From contig NZ_JAJSLX010000002.1 in assembly GCF_021290925.1 (NCBI RefSeq), positions 1,174,235-1,238,234 of the forward strand: a stretch of DNA of 64,000 nucleotides, given 5' to 3'. The stretch comes from Sessilibacter corallicola. GTDB taxonomy: Bacteria > Pseudomonadota > Gammaproteobacteria > Pseudomonadales > Cellvibrionaceae. Made by a program: the position numbers and the translations under genes. Below are positions 27,134 through 36,155 of the stretch, piece after piece (within the stretch, counting starts at the first letter, position 1; every line of letters starts with the position of its first letter). The notes under the pieces are model-generated. The model did not search any database, was not told the origin of the DNA, and saw nothing but the letters and a program-made list of their open reading frames with translations.

Positions 27134-27160
27134 TAAAGTTCCAAGACTATCCGCCGATAG
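27134..27160 (+). promoter_or_regulatory. Sigma28 (FliA) promoter of flagellin gene 2
   Basis: TAAA (27134-27137), exactly 15 nt, then GCCGATAG (27153-27160), nearly perfect consensus, 63 bp before the ATG. The remaining gap 26941-27223 holds no gene. Confidence 0.85.
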
Positions 27161-27223
27161 CCTTCGTGCAAGATTTTATCTCACAGTCAAATTAGCCCCG
27201 TTAGAGGGCACAGGAGTCATCTA

Positions 27224-28759
27224 ATGACATTAACAGTCAACACTAACGTTGCGTCTTTAAATACGCAACGAAACTTGAATAGCTCGACTGACGCGCTCAA
27301 TGTCTCTCTCCAACGTCTTTCTACGGGCTTTAGAATTAATAGCGCGGCGGACGACGCTGCTGGTTTGCAAATCTCAGACCGGTTAACTTCTCAGATTAAT
27401 GGATTGGGAGTTGCCTCTCGAAATGCGAACGACGGCATTTCTTTGGCACAAGTAGCAGAAGGTGCGTTACAACAGTCTACCGATATCTTACAGCGAATTC
27501 GTGATCTCGCATTGCAATCTGCCAACGGCAGTAACTCAGCGACGGAACGAACGGCTCTGCAAGAAGAAATTAACCAATTGCAACAAGAATTAACGCGTAT
27601 TGCCGACACTACTACCTTCGGTGGTCGAACCATTCTTGACGGAACCTTCGGTACTTCTGCGTTCCAAGTAGGTTCTGATGCAAACCAAACCATTGAAGTA
27701 TCGTTAACCAATGCCTCAGCCGATCGACTCGGTAACTACCGAGTACAAAGTGCGGGTACGGTTGCCGGAAGCGTCGACAGTGCGATCAGTAATACACAAT
27801 TTACTGACGGCGACAGCGTTACTATTACGGGTACATTCGGTACGGGTAGTTTTACTTTGTCGAACACAGACACCGCCGGTGAAGTGGCCGACGCCATTAA
27901 TGCTTTATCGGAAACCACCGGAGTTACCGCTCGGGCGGTAACACAAGTGGCGATTAATGCCGGCGATCTCGATTTGGATTTCGACACCGCCAACTCAGTG
28001 GGTGACTCGGTTACCTTTACTATTGCCACCAATAACGGTGAAGGTGGAACGCCAACCTCTGCCACGGATATTACCTTAACTGCTTCTGGCGATGCCGCGC
28101 AGGACTTGGAAAATCTGCGTGATTCCATCAATGCGGATTCCGGCAGTAACGGTATTTCTGCGGCAATCGACGAAAATGGTAATTTGGTGCTTACCGCTCA
28201 AGACGGTGACAACATAGAAATCAACAGTTTCGTTGAAGTTGATGGTGACGGCACAGCAAACAGCTCCAGCGTTATATTAACGGCGGTGGGTGCTGACGGT
28301 ACAATCGGAACGTCCAACGTAACTGTTGACGGTGGTAACGCTTCGTTCGAAGCTGTTGGAACCATCACTTTCGATTCCAGCGAACCGTTCACGGTAGGTG
28401 GTGCTAACTTTGGTGAGATTTCCGCTGATACCATTGGTGTACTGCAAACTGTGGAAGATATTGATGTAACCACAGCACAAGGCGCGCAAGATGCGATTGC
28501 CATTGTCGATGGTGCCATTGCCAATATCGACTCACAGCGTGCGCAACTCGGTGCGGTTCAAAACCGGTTTGAAAATACCATTTCAAATTTACAGAACATT
28601 GCCGAGAATGTATCCGCTGCACGAAGCCGAATTCGGGATACCGATTTCGCCGCAGAAACGGCAGAGTTAACCCGAGCCCAGATTCTGCAACAGGCAGGTA
28701 CCTCGGTGCTCGCACAGGCAAACCAATTGCCACAAGCGGTATTAAGTCTACTCGGTTAA
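27224..28759 (+). CDS. fliC: Flagellin 2
   Basis: 511 residues. It shares the first ~170 and last ~110 residues almost completely with flagellin 1 ([48 protein letters not shown] end). The centre is diverged but has the same layout, including the Flagellin_IN-type segment [19 protein letters not shown]. It arises from a duplication. The better sigma28 promoter (perfect GCCGATAG) suggests it may be the major filament protein; that is inference. Confidence 0.97.
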   Translation: MTLTVNTNVASLNTQRNLNSSTDALNVSLQRLSTGFRINSAADDAAGLQISDRLTSQINGLGVASRNANDGISLAQVAEGALQQSTDILQRIRDLALQSANGSNSATERTALQEEINQLQQELTRIADTTTFGGRTILDGTFGTSAFQVGSDANQTIEVSLTNASADRLGNYRVQSAGTVAGSVDSAISNTQFTDGDSVTITGTFGTGSFTLSNTDTAGEVADAINALSETTGVTARAVTQVAINAGDLDLDFDTANSVGDSVTFTIATNNGEGGTPTSATDITLTASGDAAQDLENLRDSINADSGSNGISAAIDENGNLVLTAQDGDNIEINSFVEVDGDGTANSSSVILTAVGADGTIGTSNVTVDGGNASFEAVGTITFDSSEPFTVGGANFGEISADTIGVLQTVEDIDVTTAQGAQDAIAIVDGAIANIDSQRAQLGAVQNRFENTISNLQNIAENVSAARSRIRDTDFAAETAELTRAQILQQAGTSVLAQANQLPQAVLSLLG

Positions 28760-28780
28760 TCCGGATTAGATAAAACCATA

Positions 28781-28814
28781 AACTAACACCTGAATATTCA
28801 GGTGTTAGTTTTCT
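28781..28814. terminator. Intrinsic terminator of flagellin 2
   Basis: Stem AACTAACACCTGAA (28781-28794) / TTCAGGTGTTAGTT (28797-28810) with a tiny loop, then TTTTC. It lies 21 bp after the stop and only 24 bp before flaG. Confidence 0.85.
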
Positions 28815-28838
28815 GGACATCTAAACGGAGGGTGAACA

Positions 28839-29219
28839 ATGGAAATTAACAACAGACAAGATTTTCGCCCAGTAACAGCGACTGCTGCAGCCAATAGAAA
28901 AACGGATTTAAATGCAGAAAGAAGCTCGGCGAATCCCGTTTCGTCACAAACAGCGACACCAGAAATAGAAGACAGAGAAGCAGACGATAGCCAACCTGTT
29001 GAGCGCATCGAATCCGTGGTTTCCAACCTCAACGAATTTGCGCAGTCTATTCGTCGCGATCTTTCGTTTAATCTGCAAAATGATACTGGCCGTGTGATTG
29101 TAGAAGTCACTGATTCACAAACCGGCGAATTAATTCGAAAAATTCCTTCTGAGGAAGCACTGAAAATTGCAGAGCGAATTTCGGAAGTTCGAAGTTTAAT
29201 GACGTCTGTGAAAGCCTAA
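28839..29219 (+). CDS. flaG: FlaG family flagellar protein
   Basis: 126 residues. The C-terminal ~70 residues carry the FlaG signature NLNEFAQSIRRDLSFNLQNDTGRVIVEVTDSQTGELIRKIPSEEAL. The N-terminal ~50 residues are polar and disordered. FlaG affects filament length in Pseudomonas and Campylobacter and is usually encoded between fliC and fliD, as here. It has a good AGGGTG ribosome site, and may be fed by read-through from fliC2 or by its own weak promoter. Confidence 0.92.
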   Translation: MEINNRQDFRPVTATAAANRKTDLNAERSSANPVSSQTATPEIEDREADDSQPVERIESVVSNLNEFAQSIRRDLSFNLQNDTGRVIVEVTDSQTGELIRKIPSEEALKIAERISEVRSLMTSVKA

Positions 29220-29521
29220 TCTCTTTTGCGTTGTCTTTTATAAGATAGCGTTATCTTTCGTTTTTTATATCAGTAATTTCTTATGCAATAAAATCACATC
29301 AATATAATTGATGGTGAATTTTTCCTGTGCGGCGTAGTTTTTGCTGATTATTCGTTAATGCCAGAAAACTTAATGTTTGCCGCTTTAAACGATATTGATG
29401 AACCTTAAGATTGCGCCGATAACCTGAAATACCGTGCGCAGTACGTTATAACTTCGGCAAAAAATTGCCGGTGGATTTGTTCGAAACAAGCGCGCGACCG
29501 AACTTTTAATTGAGTGTTATT

Positions 29522-30979
29522 ATGTCGATCACATTTAACGGTATTGGGTCTGGATTGGATATCGATTCCATTGTGGGTGCCATTGTCAATGCCGAGCGCG
29601 CACCAACGGAAAATCGTTTAAATAGACTCGAAACCAGCACGACCGAAGAATTATCGGCTATTGGCCAATTAAACTTAGCGTTAAACACATTTTTAGCATC
29701 CGTCGAAGGGTTGGGTGAAGAAAGTCTCTTTCAAAGTCGCTCGGTTAGTATTGGTGATCGAGACCTATTAGATGCCACCGCCGAAGACACCGCAGAGGCG
29801 GCAAGTTATCAAATTCAAATTGAACAAGTAGCGACCGCAGAAAAAATCGCCACCCAAGCAGTTACCTCGGGCACAACAGAGGTAGGTACGGGAACGTTAA
29901 ACGTTTATCTTGGTTCCAATTCGTTTGCGGTTGATATTACCTCCGAGAACAATACGTTGTCTGAAATAAGAGACGCAATCAATGACAGCGAAAATAACCT
30001 CGGTGTTCGCGCATCAATTATTAACGATGATGACGGTGCCCGGTTAGTTTTAACCAGTGAGAGCACTGGGGTAGAAAACACCGTTTCAGTGACTGTTGAT
30101 GACGACGACGGTGATGACCGAGATGCCTCCACCGGGTTATCGCAGCTGGTTTATGATCCCACTGATATCGAAACCGTTGGCGACGGCGGTGTTACCCATA
30201 CTGGATTAGAATTAAATTCCGCTCAAGATGCCATTGTTCACATTGACGGTTTAACTGCGACCAGCGCTAGCAATGAAATTTCTGGGGTGATCGAAGGGGT
30301 AACCCTCAACGTACTCGACGCGCAAAATTCCGATGATTTTACCAACGGCGATACCATTAATTTAACCGTTGGTAACGACACGCAAAGCACAAAAAGTGCG
30401 ATTGAAAACTTTGTTGAGGTGTACAATGGTTTTATCGACGTGGTCGATCAACTCACGGTGGTCGTTGTCAACGATGGCAACACTGGTAATTTAACCGGCG
30501 CTTTAACCGGTGATTCAACGGTCAGAAACATCGTCTCTACCATCAGAAATCAGTTATCCATCGGTGTTGACAGTAATCCAGATGACTTTCAATTTTTGGT
30601 AAATTTAGGATTATCTACGGATCAAGAAGGCCGGTTAACTATTGATGAGTCTACTCTCAACAATGCGTTAGACAATAATTACGATTCCATCACCAATTTA
30701 TTTTCAGGTGACGGCGCATTATCGGAGCGACTTACTGATGCACTCTCCGGTTATACCGGATCTGCCGGTGTGATTGAATTGCGTCAGCAAGGTTTGCAAA
30801 CCACATTAAACGGTATTGACGATCAACGCGAAGCTTTAGAACGACGAATATCTCTCACCGAAGATCGTTTATACGCGCAGTATCGCGCTGCTGATGCGTT
30901 GGTGGGCCAGCTTAACAGCACACTTAATTTTCTCACCAATTCATTGCAAGCAAGTAGAAGTAGTAACGACGATAATTAA
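29522..30979 (+). CDS. fliD: Flagellar filament cap protein FliD (HAP2)
   Basis: 485 residues. The N-terminal coiled domain MSITFNGIGSGLDIDSIVGAIVNAERAP and the C-terminal RQQGLQTTLNGIDDQREALERRISLTEDRLYAQYRAADALVGQLNSTLNFL are the FliD D0/D1 ends. FliD caps the filament and helps fold flagellin. ATG 29522 is chosen over TTG 29510 because MSITFNGIGSGLD is the conserved start and GAG lies about 7 nt upstream. The 300-bp gap before it (29220-29521) holds a GCCGATAA (29415-29422) but no matching -35. Confidence 0.95.
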   Translation: MSITFNGIGSGLDIDSIVGAIVNAERAPTENRLNRLETSTTEELSAIGQLNLALNTFLASVEGLGEESLFQSRSVSIGDRDLLDATAEDTAEAASYQIQIEQVATAEKIATQAVTSGTTEVGTGTLNVYLGSNSFAVDITSENNTLSEIRDAINDSENNLGVRASIINDDDGARLVLTSESTGVENTVSVTVDDDDGDDRDASTGLSQLVYDPTDIETVGDGGVTHTGLELNSAQDAIVHIDGLTATSASNEISGVIEGVTLNVLDAQNSDDFTNGDTINLTVGNDTQSTKSAIENFVEVYNGFIDVVDQLTVVVVNDGNTGNLTGALTGDSTVRNIVSTIRNQLSIGVDSNPDDFQFLVNLGLSTDQEGRLTIDESTLNNALDNNYDSITNLFSGDGALSERLTDALSGYTGSAGVIELRQQGLQTTLNGIDDQREALERRISLTEDRLYAQYRAADALVGQLNSTLNFLTNSLQASRSSNDDN

Positions 30980-30992
30980 GCGCGTTAATATA

Positions 30993-31018
30993 AGAATCTC
31001 TGATTAATCAGAGGCTCC
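30993..31018. repeat. Solo MITE-end palindrome downstream of fliD
   Basis: A right-end sequence AATCAGAGGCTCC (31006-31018) sits head to head with a degraded left end (AAGAATCTCTGATT), without the ~220-bp element centre. It is followed by TTAA, as in the full copy at 47610. The palindrome could form a hairpin and may act as the fliD transcript end. Confidence 0.6.
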
Positions 31019-31065
31019 TTAATTGTGTGTGTTAAAAATTGTTACTCACTGTTTTTACTGGTGGG

Positions 31066-31092
31066 TTAAGGGATTTTAAATTTGGCCGATAG
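31066..31092 (+). promoter_or_regulatory. Sigma28-like promoter of fliS
   Basis: TTAA (31066-31069), 15 nt, then GCCGATAG (31085-31092), 29 bp before the fliS ATG. The -10 is perfect; the -35 has one mismatch to TAAA. Confidence 0.65.
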
Positions 31093-31120
31093 ATGGTTAG
31101 TTGATCATTGAGAGATAATT

Positions 31121-31540
31121 ATGAACTTCAATCAAGCGCTAAAGCAATACAACCACGTTAATGTGCAAACCTCTATCACCGATGCCGATCCTCACAAGTT
31201 AATCGACTTGTTATTTTCGGGTTTTATAGAGCGCGTTGCACAGGCTCGTGTGGCCATGCTCAATGATAAAACCGAACTCAAAGGTCAAAAAATTTCCAAA
31301 GCAATCGATATTCTTTCAGGGTTACGCTCGGCGTTGGATTTTGAGCAAGGCCAAGATATCGCACAAAAGTTAGACAGTCTTTATGAGTACATGATTCACC
31401 AGTTAGTCGAAGCGAACGCTAAAAATAACGTTGAAATCTGCGATGAGGTAACAGGCCTGATGAAAACAATTAAAGAAGCCTGGGTCGCCATAAAAAGTGA
31501 GAACCTAAATGATCAAGAAAGCCAGCCTAGCAAACCTTGA
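31121..31540 (+). CDS. fliS: Flagellin export chaperone FliS
   Basis: 139 residues, all helical. The family opening ALKQYNHVNVQTSITDADPHKLIDLLFSGFIERV is typical, followed by KISKAIDILSGLRSALDFEQG. FliS binds the C-terminus of unpolymerised flagellin in the cytosol. It overlaps fliT by 32 bp. Confidence 0.93.
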   Translation: MNFNQALKQYNHVNVQTSITDADPHKLIDLLFSGFIERVAQARVAMLNDKTELKGQKISKAIDILSGLRSALDFEQGQDIAQKLDSLYEYMIHQLVEANAKNNVEICDEVTGLMKTIKEAWVAIKSENLNDQESQPSKP

Positions 31541-31826
31541 AAATAATTTGGTTGAGTTAAACGAAGATTTAGAACTGATTATAGAACACCAAGATTGGGA
31601 TCGATTGTCGGTATTAGATAACCAGGTGAATGCTTTGGTTCGACAATGTGTAGAATCCGGTGTTATTGCCTTAGAAAACATATCCAATAAAGTGAATCAT
31701 ATTGCCCGTTTGTACCGTCACGTGATTGGTTTAATACAATTAGAGCGAGACAGTGCACAAGCGAAAATCGCAGAAAGTAAGAAAAATCAACAGGCGAAAA
31801 ACGCGTATCTTGCCAATGCTACTTAA
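31509..31826 (+). CDS. fliT: FliT-like flagellar chaperone
   Basis: 105 residues, helical and charged (LEDLELIIEHQDWDRLSVLDNQVNALVRQ-type segment). Size, helix content and position immediately after and overlapping fliS match FliT, the FliD chaperone, whose sequence is poorly conserved. ATG 31509 has GAGAA upstream inside fliS. The call rests mainly on position. Confidence 0.65.
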   Translation: MIKKASLANLENNLVELNEDLELIIEHQDWDRLSVLDNQVNALVRQCVESGVIALENISNKVNHIARLYRHVIGLIQLERDSAQAKIAESKKNQQAKNAYLANAT

Positions 31827-31848
31827 ATAACAGTTACCTAAATAAAAG

Positions 31849-31875
31849 CCCCTTAAACAAATAGTGTTTAAGGGG
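31849..31875 (-). terminator. Intrinsic terminator of the FlgT-like gene
   Basis: Stem CCCCTTAAACA (31849-31859 read as its plus-strand form) / TGTTTAAGGGG (31865-31875), 5-nt loop. Reading leftwards it is followed by CTTTTATTTA. The stop codon of the FlgT-like gene lies inside the hairpin. It may also end the rightward fliST transcript, less well. Confidence 0.75.
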
Positions 31876-32929
31876 AAAGTGACTGAACCAAATCGCCTTT
31901 TGAAATTCTATGTTTGGGCGATTGTGATTTGAATTCAGCATAGGCACCCTTGGGATACACTTGTTTGATCACAACCTCTCCGCTGGGCAAATACTTATCG
32001 GTAATTTCTTTTGCGAGTATTTGCCGTTCCTGAGATTTTGTCATAATCACAAACGTATCGCCTGGGACTATATGTGATTCTATGCCTGAAGACAGGGTAA
32101 TACCGTTGTCGTCCAATGCGATTATTCTTACGCGCAACGGCAGGCAGTTAATCGTGTTTTCAATCCACTGTGCTTGCTCTGTCACTGCGTTGGTTACTAA
32201 TTTTCCGTAATCGCTGTCAATAAATTGTTTACTAAACGCTTTGGATTTGTTTTTCAGTGTTTGAATATCAAAGGATTCACCGTGATAGACATGAGTGTCT
32301 ATCTTCTTACCACTGATGCCGTCATACAAGGTGATTTCTGCAGTAAACAACCGAATCTTTTGACGCTTTAATTTCCGAGAAAATTTCTGGATTGATAGCC
32401 AATCTTTAGGTGTTTGTTTTTCTTTTTGAAAACCCGTATTTACAATCCTGCCCGCAATTAAAAATTGCGAATCGAGTGATTCAGAAATTCCTTTAATAAC
32501 GGCTGCGCTATCTTTGCTAGACAGAAGGCTGGACCCCGTAAAACTGGGCAGCGTTTGATGTGTTTGGTTTCGAGAGAGCAGGGTGGGCGTGTTTAATGTG
32601 CCCGCCAGTTGACTGGGGTAACTCGATTGTATAGCACCGAGGTCGATTGCGTCTCTGGTGGAATTAATACTAAACCCTAAAAACGCAACTTTTTTTCGAT
32701 AACTGTTGGCTTCTGGGTTTAGGCAATCTTTCTGTTGAGGTGGCTCGTCGGGTTCGCCGGTAAATTCTTTTTCGGTTTTAAGCCATTTGTTGTAGATTGC
32801 CAGATGTGATTCGGGTTGTTCAGTTGTGGTTAATTTTTCTGATTTAACTAAGGTACAACTGGTGAGAGTGCTAAAAAGCAAAAGATAGGTTGCATAACGT
32901 ATCGCTTTTTTGTATGAAATATTATGCAT
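31868..32929 (-). CDS. FlgT-like flagellar lipoprotein
   Basis: 353 residues. The N-terminus is a lipoprotein signal with lipobox LTSC (Cys ~25). A middle domain (KKVAFLGFSINSTRDAIDLG to SLDSQFLIAGRIVNTGF) and a C-terminal part match the middle and C domains of Vibrio FlgT by eye. Shared features include EITLYDGISGKKI, the SDYGKL segment, a conserved Cys (NTINCLPL) and a final beta-barrel ending KGDLVQSL. FlgT builds the H/T ring around the basal body in Vibrio. The N-terminal FlgT domain appears to be missing and replaced by a lipid anchor and short linker. Single gene, opposite to its flagellar neighbours. Confidence 0.7.
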   Translation of the reverse strand: MHNISYKKAIRYATYLLLFSTLTSCTLVKSEKLTTTEQPESHLAIYNKWLKTEKEFTGEPDEPPQQKDCLNPEANSYRKKVAFLGFSINSTRDAIDLGAIQSSYPSQLAGTLNTPTLLSRNQTHQTLPSFTGSSLLSSKDSAAVIKGISESLDSQFLIAGRIVNTGFQKEKQTPKDWLSIQKFSRKLKRQKIRLFTAEITLYDGISGKKIDTHVYHGESFDIQTLKNKSKAFSKQFIDSDYGKLVTNAVTEQAQWIENTINCLPLRVRIIALDDNGITLSSGIESHIVPGDTFVIMTKSQERQILAKEITDKYLPSGEVVIKQVYPKGAYAEFKSQSPKHRISKGDLVQSLSP

Positions 32930-33403
32930 ATTGTGTGGCGAATAAATACTTGTTTAAGGCTTAGTAACACTCCATTTTATCAGTTTGCCATTGTCTTTGG
33001 TGACACATCCTTGTGTCTCGGAAAAGCTGCAAAAGGTCAGCATCTCCTATAATTAATTCTAGCTTGAGATTGCCAATTGTCAGTGGTGAAGTTGTGGTTT
33101 TTCTTCTCACAATTTCTGATAAAAAACCGCCAATTTTGGAAAAAAAGGAGTTAGAGAATATATGCTTTATTTTGAGTCATTTCTGAATGCTATTTATTAT
33201 TTCGATGGATTATTGAATGCGGGTTAACGGAATCCCAGAGGTATATTCAATAATCATTTTTGCTGGATAGACGTTTTAATAACATAGAACATAAATAGGA
33301 AACTTTAAGAAAAACTAATGAAAATTAAGAGTTGATTAAAAACCGACTAAAGATTCATTGAAGGTTGATAAATGTTCGACCAAAAAAGCAGCGAGTCAAA
33401 TTT
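32930..33403. other. Intergenic region
   Basis: About 475 bp between divergent genes, AT-rich, presumably holding both promoters. No clear sigma28 or sigma54 element and no coding potential seen. Confidence 0.4.
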
Positions 33404-34117
33404 ATGATGCGTATTCGTTTTTTGTTCATTTGCATAACTTCTTTATATTGCGTTGCCGTGGTTGCGCAGCAAGATATTAGTGAACCCAATAATAATCAAT
33501 CACTAATATTAGAGCATAATTGTTTAGACACTATGCATATTAGTTTTGACTCCAAAGACGATCGTCTGGAAAAAATTCAACAAACGTTCGAAACCTCCAG
33601 TAAGAAAAAACCTATTGCTGCCGGTGGTCTTGCCACCGTTTTGTCATCCTTTATTTTTCCTGAATTCTCAACCAGCTTATTTATAGGCAGCCTCAGTTAC
33701 GCTGCTGCCCATGTTGCCTATTTCCCGAAAGTGAAAGATCTGGAAAATAGCCTTAATGAGAAGGTTCTCAATACCGAGGGTGATTGTTACACCAGTGAAG
33801 AGTTGCTTTTATCCCTAATAATAAAAACACCAATAAATAAACAACAGATAGATCCAATTTCATTTAAGCGCGTATACGATTATTTAGAATCCATTGGCTA
33901 TGAAAATTTAGAATCACTATCGAGAGACTACTCCGATCTTTTGGCGTTATTGGATAATCCAGCGAATACTGACGATAAAATCAACCCGGAAAATGCTAAC
34001 CAATCGGTTAACTGTTTTGAATATTCAAAAAATATTAGACGTAAAGAAAATGTAAAATCAAAAAGCATGGCTCGTGGAGAAATTCTGACGGATTGTTTTT
34101 ATTATTTGGAATATTAA
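33404..34117 (+). CDS. Exported hypothetical protein
   Basis: 237 residues, unrecognised. The N-terminus MMRIRFLFICITSLYCVAVVAQQD is a signal peptide with a VVA-Q cleavage site. After a charged stretch comes a Gly/Ala/Ser/Phe-rich hydrophobic segment (GGLATVLSSFIFPEFSTSLFIGSLSYAAAHVAYF, about 85-120) that could be a membrane hairpin. The rest is polar with four Cys residues (HNC near the N-terminus, GDC, VNCF, TDCF) that could pair in the periplasm. ATG 33404 or 33407 is preferred to TTG 33365, which would bury the signal sequence. It lies within the flagellar locus; no function assigned. Confidence 0.5.
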   Translation: MMRIRFLFICITSLYCVAVVAQQDISEPNNNQSLILEHNCLDTMHISFDSKDDRLEKIQQTFETSSKKKPIAAGGLATVLSSFIFPEFSTSLFIGSLSYAAAHVAYFPKVKDLENSLNEKVLNTEGDCYTSEELLLSLIIKTPINKQQIDPISFKRVYDYLESIGYENLESLSRDYSDLLALLDNPANTDDKINPENANQSVNCFEYSKNIRRKENVKSKSMARGEILTDCFYYLEY

Positions 34118-34618
34118 TAGTGAGAGTAGATTTGAAAATAACACCTTATAAATAATGGTTATTGCGTTTCCATTATTAAGATGAAATTCTAACTGCCTAT
34201 TTTCAAAGGCTATTTTAATTAATGATTTATTTATCACTTTGTACGCAAAATTACTTTCAGACATGAATCCATTCGATTTTTATTGTTATTGACTATTAAT
34301 CATAATAATAGCTAATAATACTTTTTCATTGTACACACTTTCTAGCCTCTTTTTTGCTTAGGACAAAAAATTGACTTTCAATTTATGATGGTCTAATTTT
34401 TTGAACACATAGGCCAGTAATTTGACTGAGTTCCAGGTGCGTTGGGTGGTAATTTTATTTCGTGAGCACCCTATGAGTTCTAACTAGGTGAAAATACATT
34501 GATTCAGTCACTCACACAGATTTGGCCATTAATTTAAGCGGTAATTTTCGATCTCTCCAATTCTTATTCTCTAATTCTTACAGTTAATGAGATCGATTAA
34601 AAATAAAGGTTGCCTAAG
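34118..34618. other. Upstream region of fleQ
   Basis: 500 bp, AT-rich. A hairpin ATAATGG / CCATTAT at about 34152-34180 follows the hypothetical gene but lacks a T run. fleQ is the top of the cascade and normally has a sigma70 promoter; I cannot place it with confidence. Confidence 0.4.
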
Positions 34619-36052
34619 ATGTGGACTGAACTAAAAGTATTGGTAATCGATGATGACCATCAGCAGCGGCATAATCTAAGTATTGTTCTGGAATTTATGG
34701 GTGAACCAGCCGTTGTGAGCAGCTCAGTAAGTTGGAAACAAACGGTTGAATCTGGTGAGCACACGTCGGCATCATTTGTTTGCGCCATTATCGGGGTTGT
34801 AGAAGGTAGCAGAAATCATCTGATCGATGAACTCTCACAATGGGACGGCGCATTACCGGTTGTGCTGATTAATGAATCCGCTGAAAACGACTTCACGCAA
34901 AACGTGTCTATTATAGGACGCATTTCTGCTAATCCTTCCTACGCTACTTTAATGGACACTTTGCATCGCGCTCAACGTTACCGTGAAGCTAAGTCAACGT
35001 GCATTAACGGTAATAAACGTCCTGTTCATTTATTTAGAAGCTTGGTTGGTACCAGTCGTAAGATTGTTCAGGTACGTGAGTCAATGTCTCAAGTTGCTGA
35101 TAAAGAAGTCAGCGTTCTTATTACCGGTGAATCTGGTACGGGTAAAGAAGTGGTTGCCCGTAATCTTCACTACAGTTCTCAACGCAGGCATGGGCCCTTT
35201 GTTCCTGTTAACTGCGGTGCTATTCCCGGTGAACTTCTCGAAAGCGAATTATTTGGTCATGAAAAAGGGGCTTTCACGGGTGCCATAAATTCACGAGCGG
35301 GTCGATTTGAATTGGCCGAAGGCGGAACCTTATTTCTCGATGAAATTGGTGATATGCCGTTAAATATGCAAGTGAAATTATTGCGTGTGCTGCAAGAGCG
35401 TGTGTTTGAACGAGTTGGCTCTAACAAACCCCAAAAGACCAATGTTCGTGTTATTGCCGCTACGCACCGCAATATAGAACACATGATTGGCGAGGGCACA
35501 TTTAGAGAAGACTTATATTATCGGCTTAATGTCTTCCCTATAGAAATGCCGTCACTGAGCGAACGCTGTGAAGACATTCCTATTTTAATTAATGAGTTGG
35601 TCTCGCGCTTAGAAAGCGAAAAACGCGGTTCGATTCGTTTTAATTCAGCGGCTATTTTCTCGCTTTCTCATCACGAATGGCCTGGAAATGTTCGCGAGCT
35701 TGCAAACTTGGTTGAAAGAATGGCAATTGTGCATCCCCACGGTGTGATTGGGGTGCAAGATTTACCGGAAAAATATCGCCACGTCGAGGTAGAGGAAGAG
35801 TTTGAAGCGAATGAAGCCGATGAATTTTCCGTGCACCCGACCATCGTCAAAATGGGCGATACCGCACTATTGCCAGACGATGGCATTGATCTAAAAGAAT
35901 ATTTAACTAACCTAGAGCGTAATTTAATTCAGCAAGCCCTAGACGACTGTGGTGGCGTTGTTGCAAGAGCCGCGTCTCGATTAGCGATTCGCAGAACAAC
36001 GTTGGTCGAGAAAATGCGCAAATACGGATTAAACCGAGCCTCGGTTTCATGA
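34619..36052 (+). CDS. fleQ: Flagellar master regulator FleQ (sigma54 activator)
   Basis: 477 residues. The FleQ-type N-terminal receiver-like domain (MWTELKVLVIDDDHQQRHNLS) lacks a phospho-acceptor Asp at the usual site. It is followed by the AAA+ domain with GESGTGKE, the sigma54-contacting GAFTGA loop and FLDEIGDMPL (Walker B), and a Fis-type C-terminal HTH (GGVVARAASRLAIRRTTLVEKMRKYG). Very close to Pseudomonas FleQ, which responds to c-di-GMP and FleN. ATG 34619 matches the MW start of Pseudomonas FleQ and has AAAGG upstream; TTG 34610 is less likely. It has its own terminator. Confidence 0.96.
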   Translation: MWTELKVLVIDDDHQQRHNLSIVLEFMGEPAVVSSSVSWKQTVESGEHTSASFVCAIIGVVEGSRNHLIDELSQWDGALPVVLINESAENDFTQNVSIIGRISANPSYATLMDTLHRAQRYREAKSTCINGNKRPVHLFRSLVGTSRKIVQVRESMSQVADKEVSVLITGESGTGKEVVARNLHYSSQRRHGPFVPVNCGAIPGELLESELFGHEKGAFTGAINSRAGRFELAEGGTLFLDEIGDMPLNMQVKLLRVLQERVFERVGSNKPQKTNVRVIAATHRNIEHMIGEGTFREDLYYRLNVFPIEMPSLSERCEDIPILINELVSRLESEKRGSIRFNSAAIFSLSHHEWPGNVRELANLVERMAIVHPHGVIGVQDLPEKYRHVEVEEEFEANEADEFSVHPTIVKMGDTALLPDDGIDLKEYLTNLERNLIQQALDDCGGVVARAASRLAIRRTTLVEKMRKYGLNRASVS

Positions 36053-36115
36053 TTTGATGTTGTCCATAAAAACAATCTAAAACCTCAATAAACCTAATAA
36101 TAATTCACTCTCTAA

Positions 36116-36142
36116 AGCCGACTTCTTTAAGTCGGTTTTTTA
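36116..36142 (+). terminator. Intrinsic terminator of fleQ
   Basis: Stem CCGACTT (36118-36124) / AAGTCGG (36129-36135), 4-nt loop, followed by six T. A MITE-like element is inserted 13 bp further on. Confidence 0.88.
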
Positions 36143-36155
36143 TTGTTTGCTTATA

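Noticed and set aside
29386-29422. Possible sigma28 promoter before fliD
   Set aside because: GCCGATAA at 29415-29422 is perfect, but the only TAAA is 25 nt away instead of 15, so I did not annotate it.
29456-29468. Possible sigma54 element before fliD
   Set aside because: GG and GC are 9 nt apart rather than 10 and the flanks do not fit; the site is a small palindrome.
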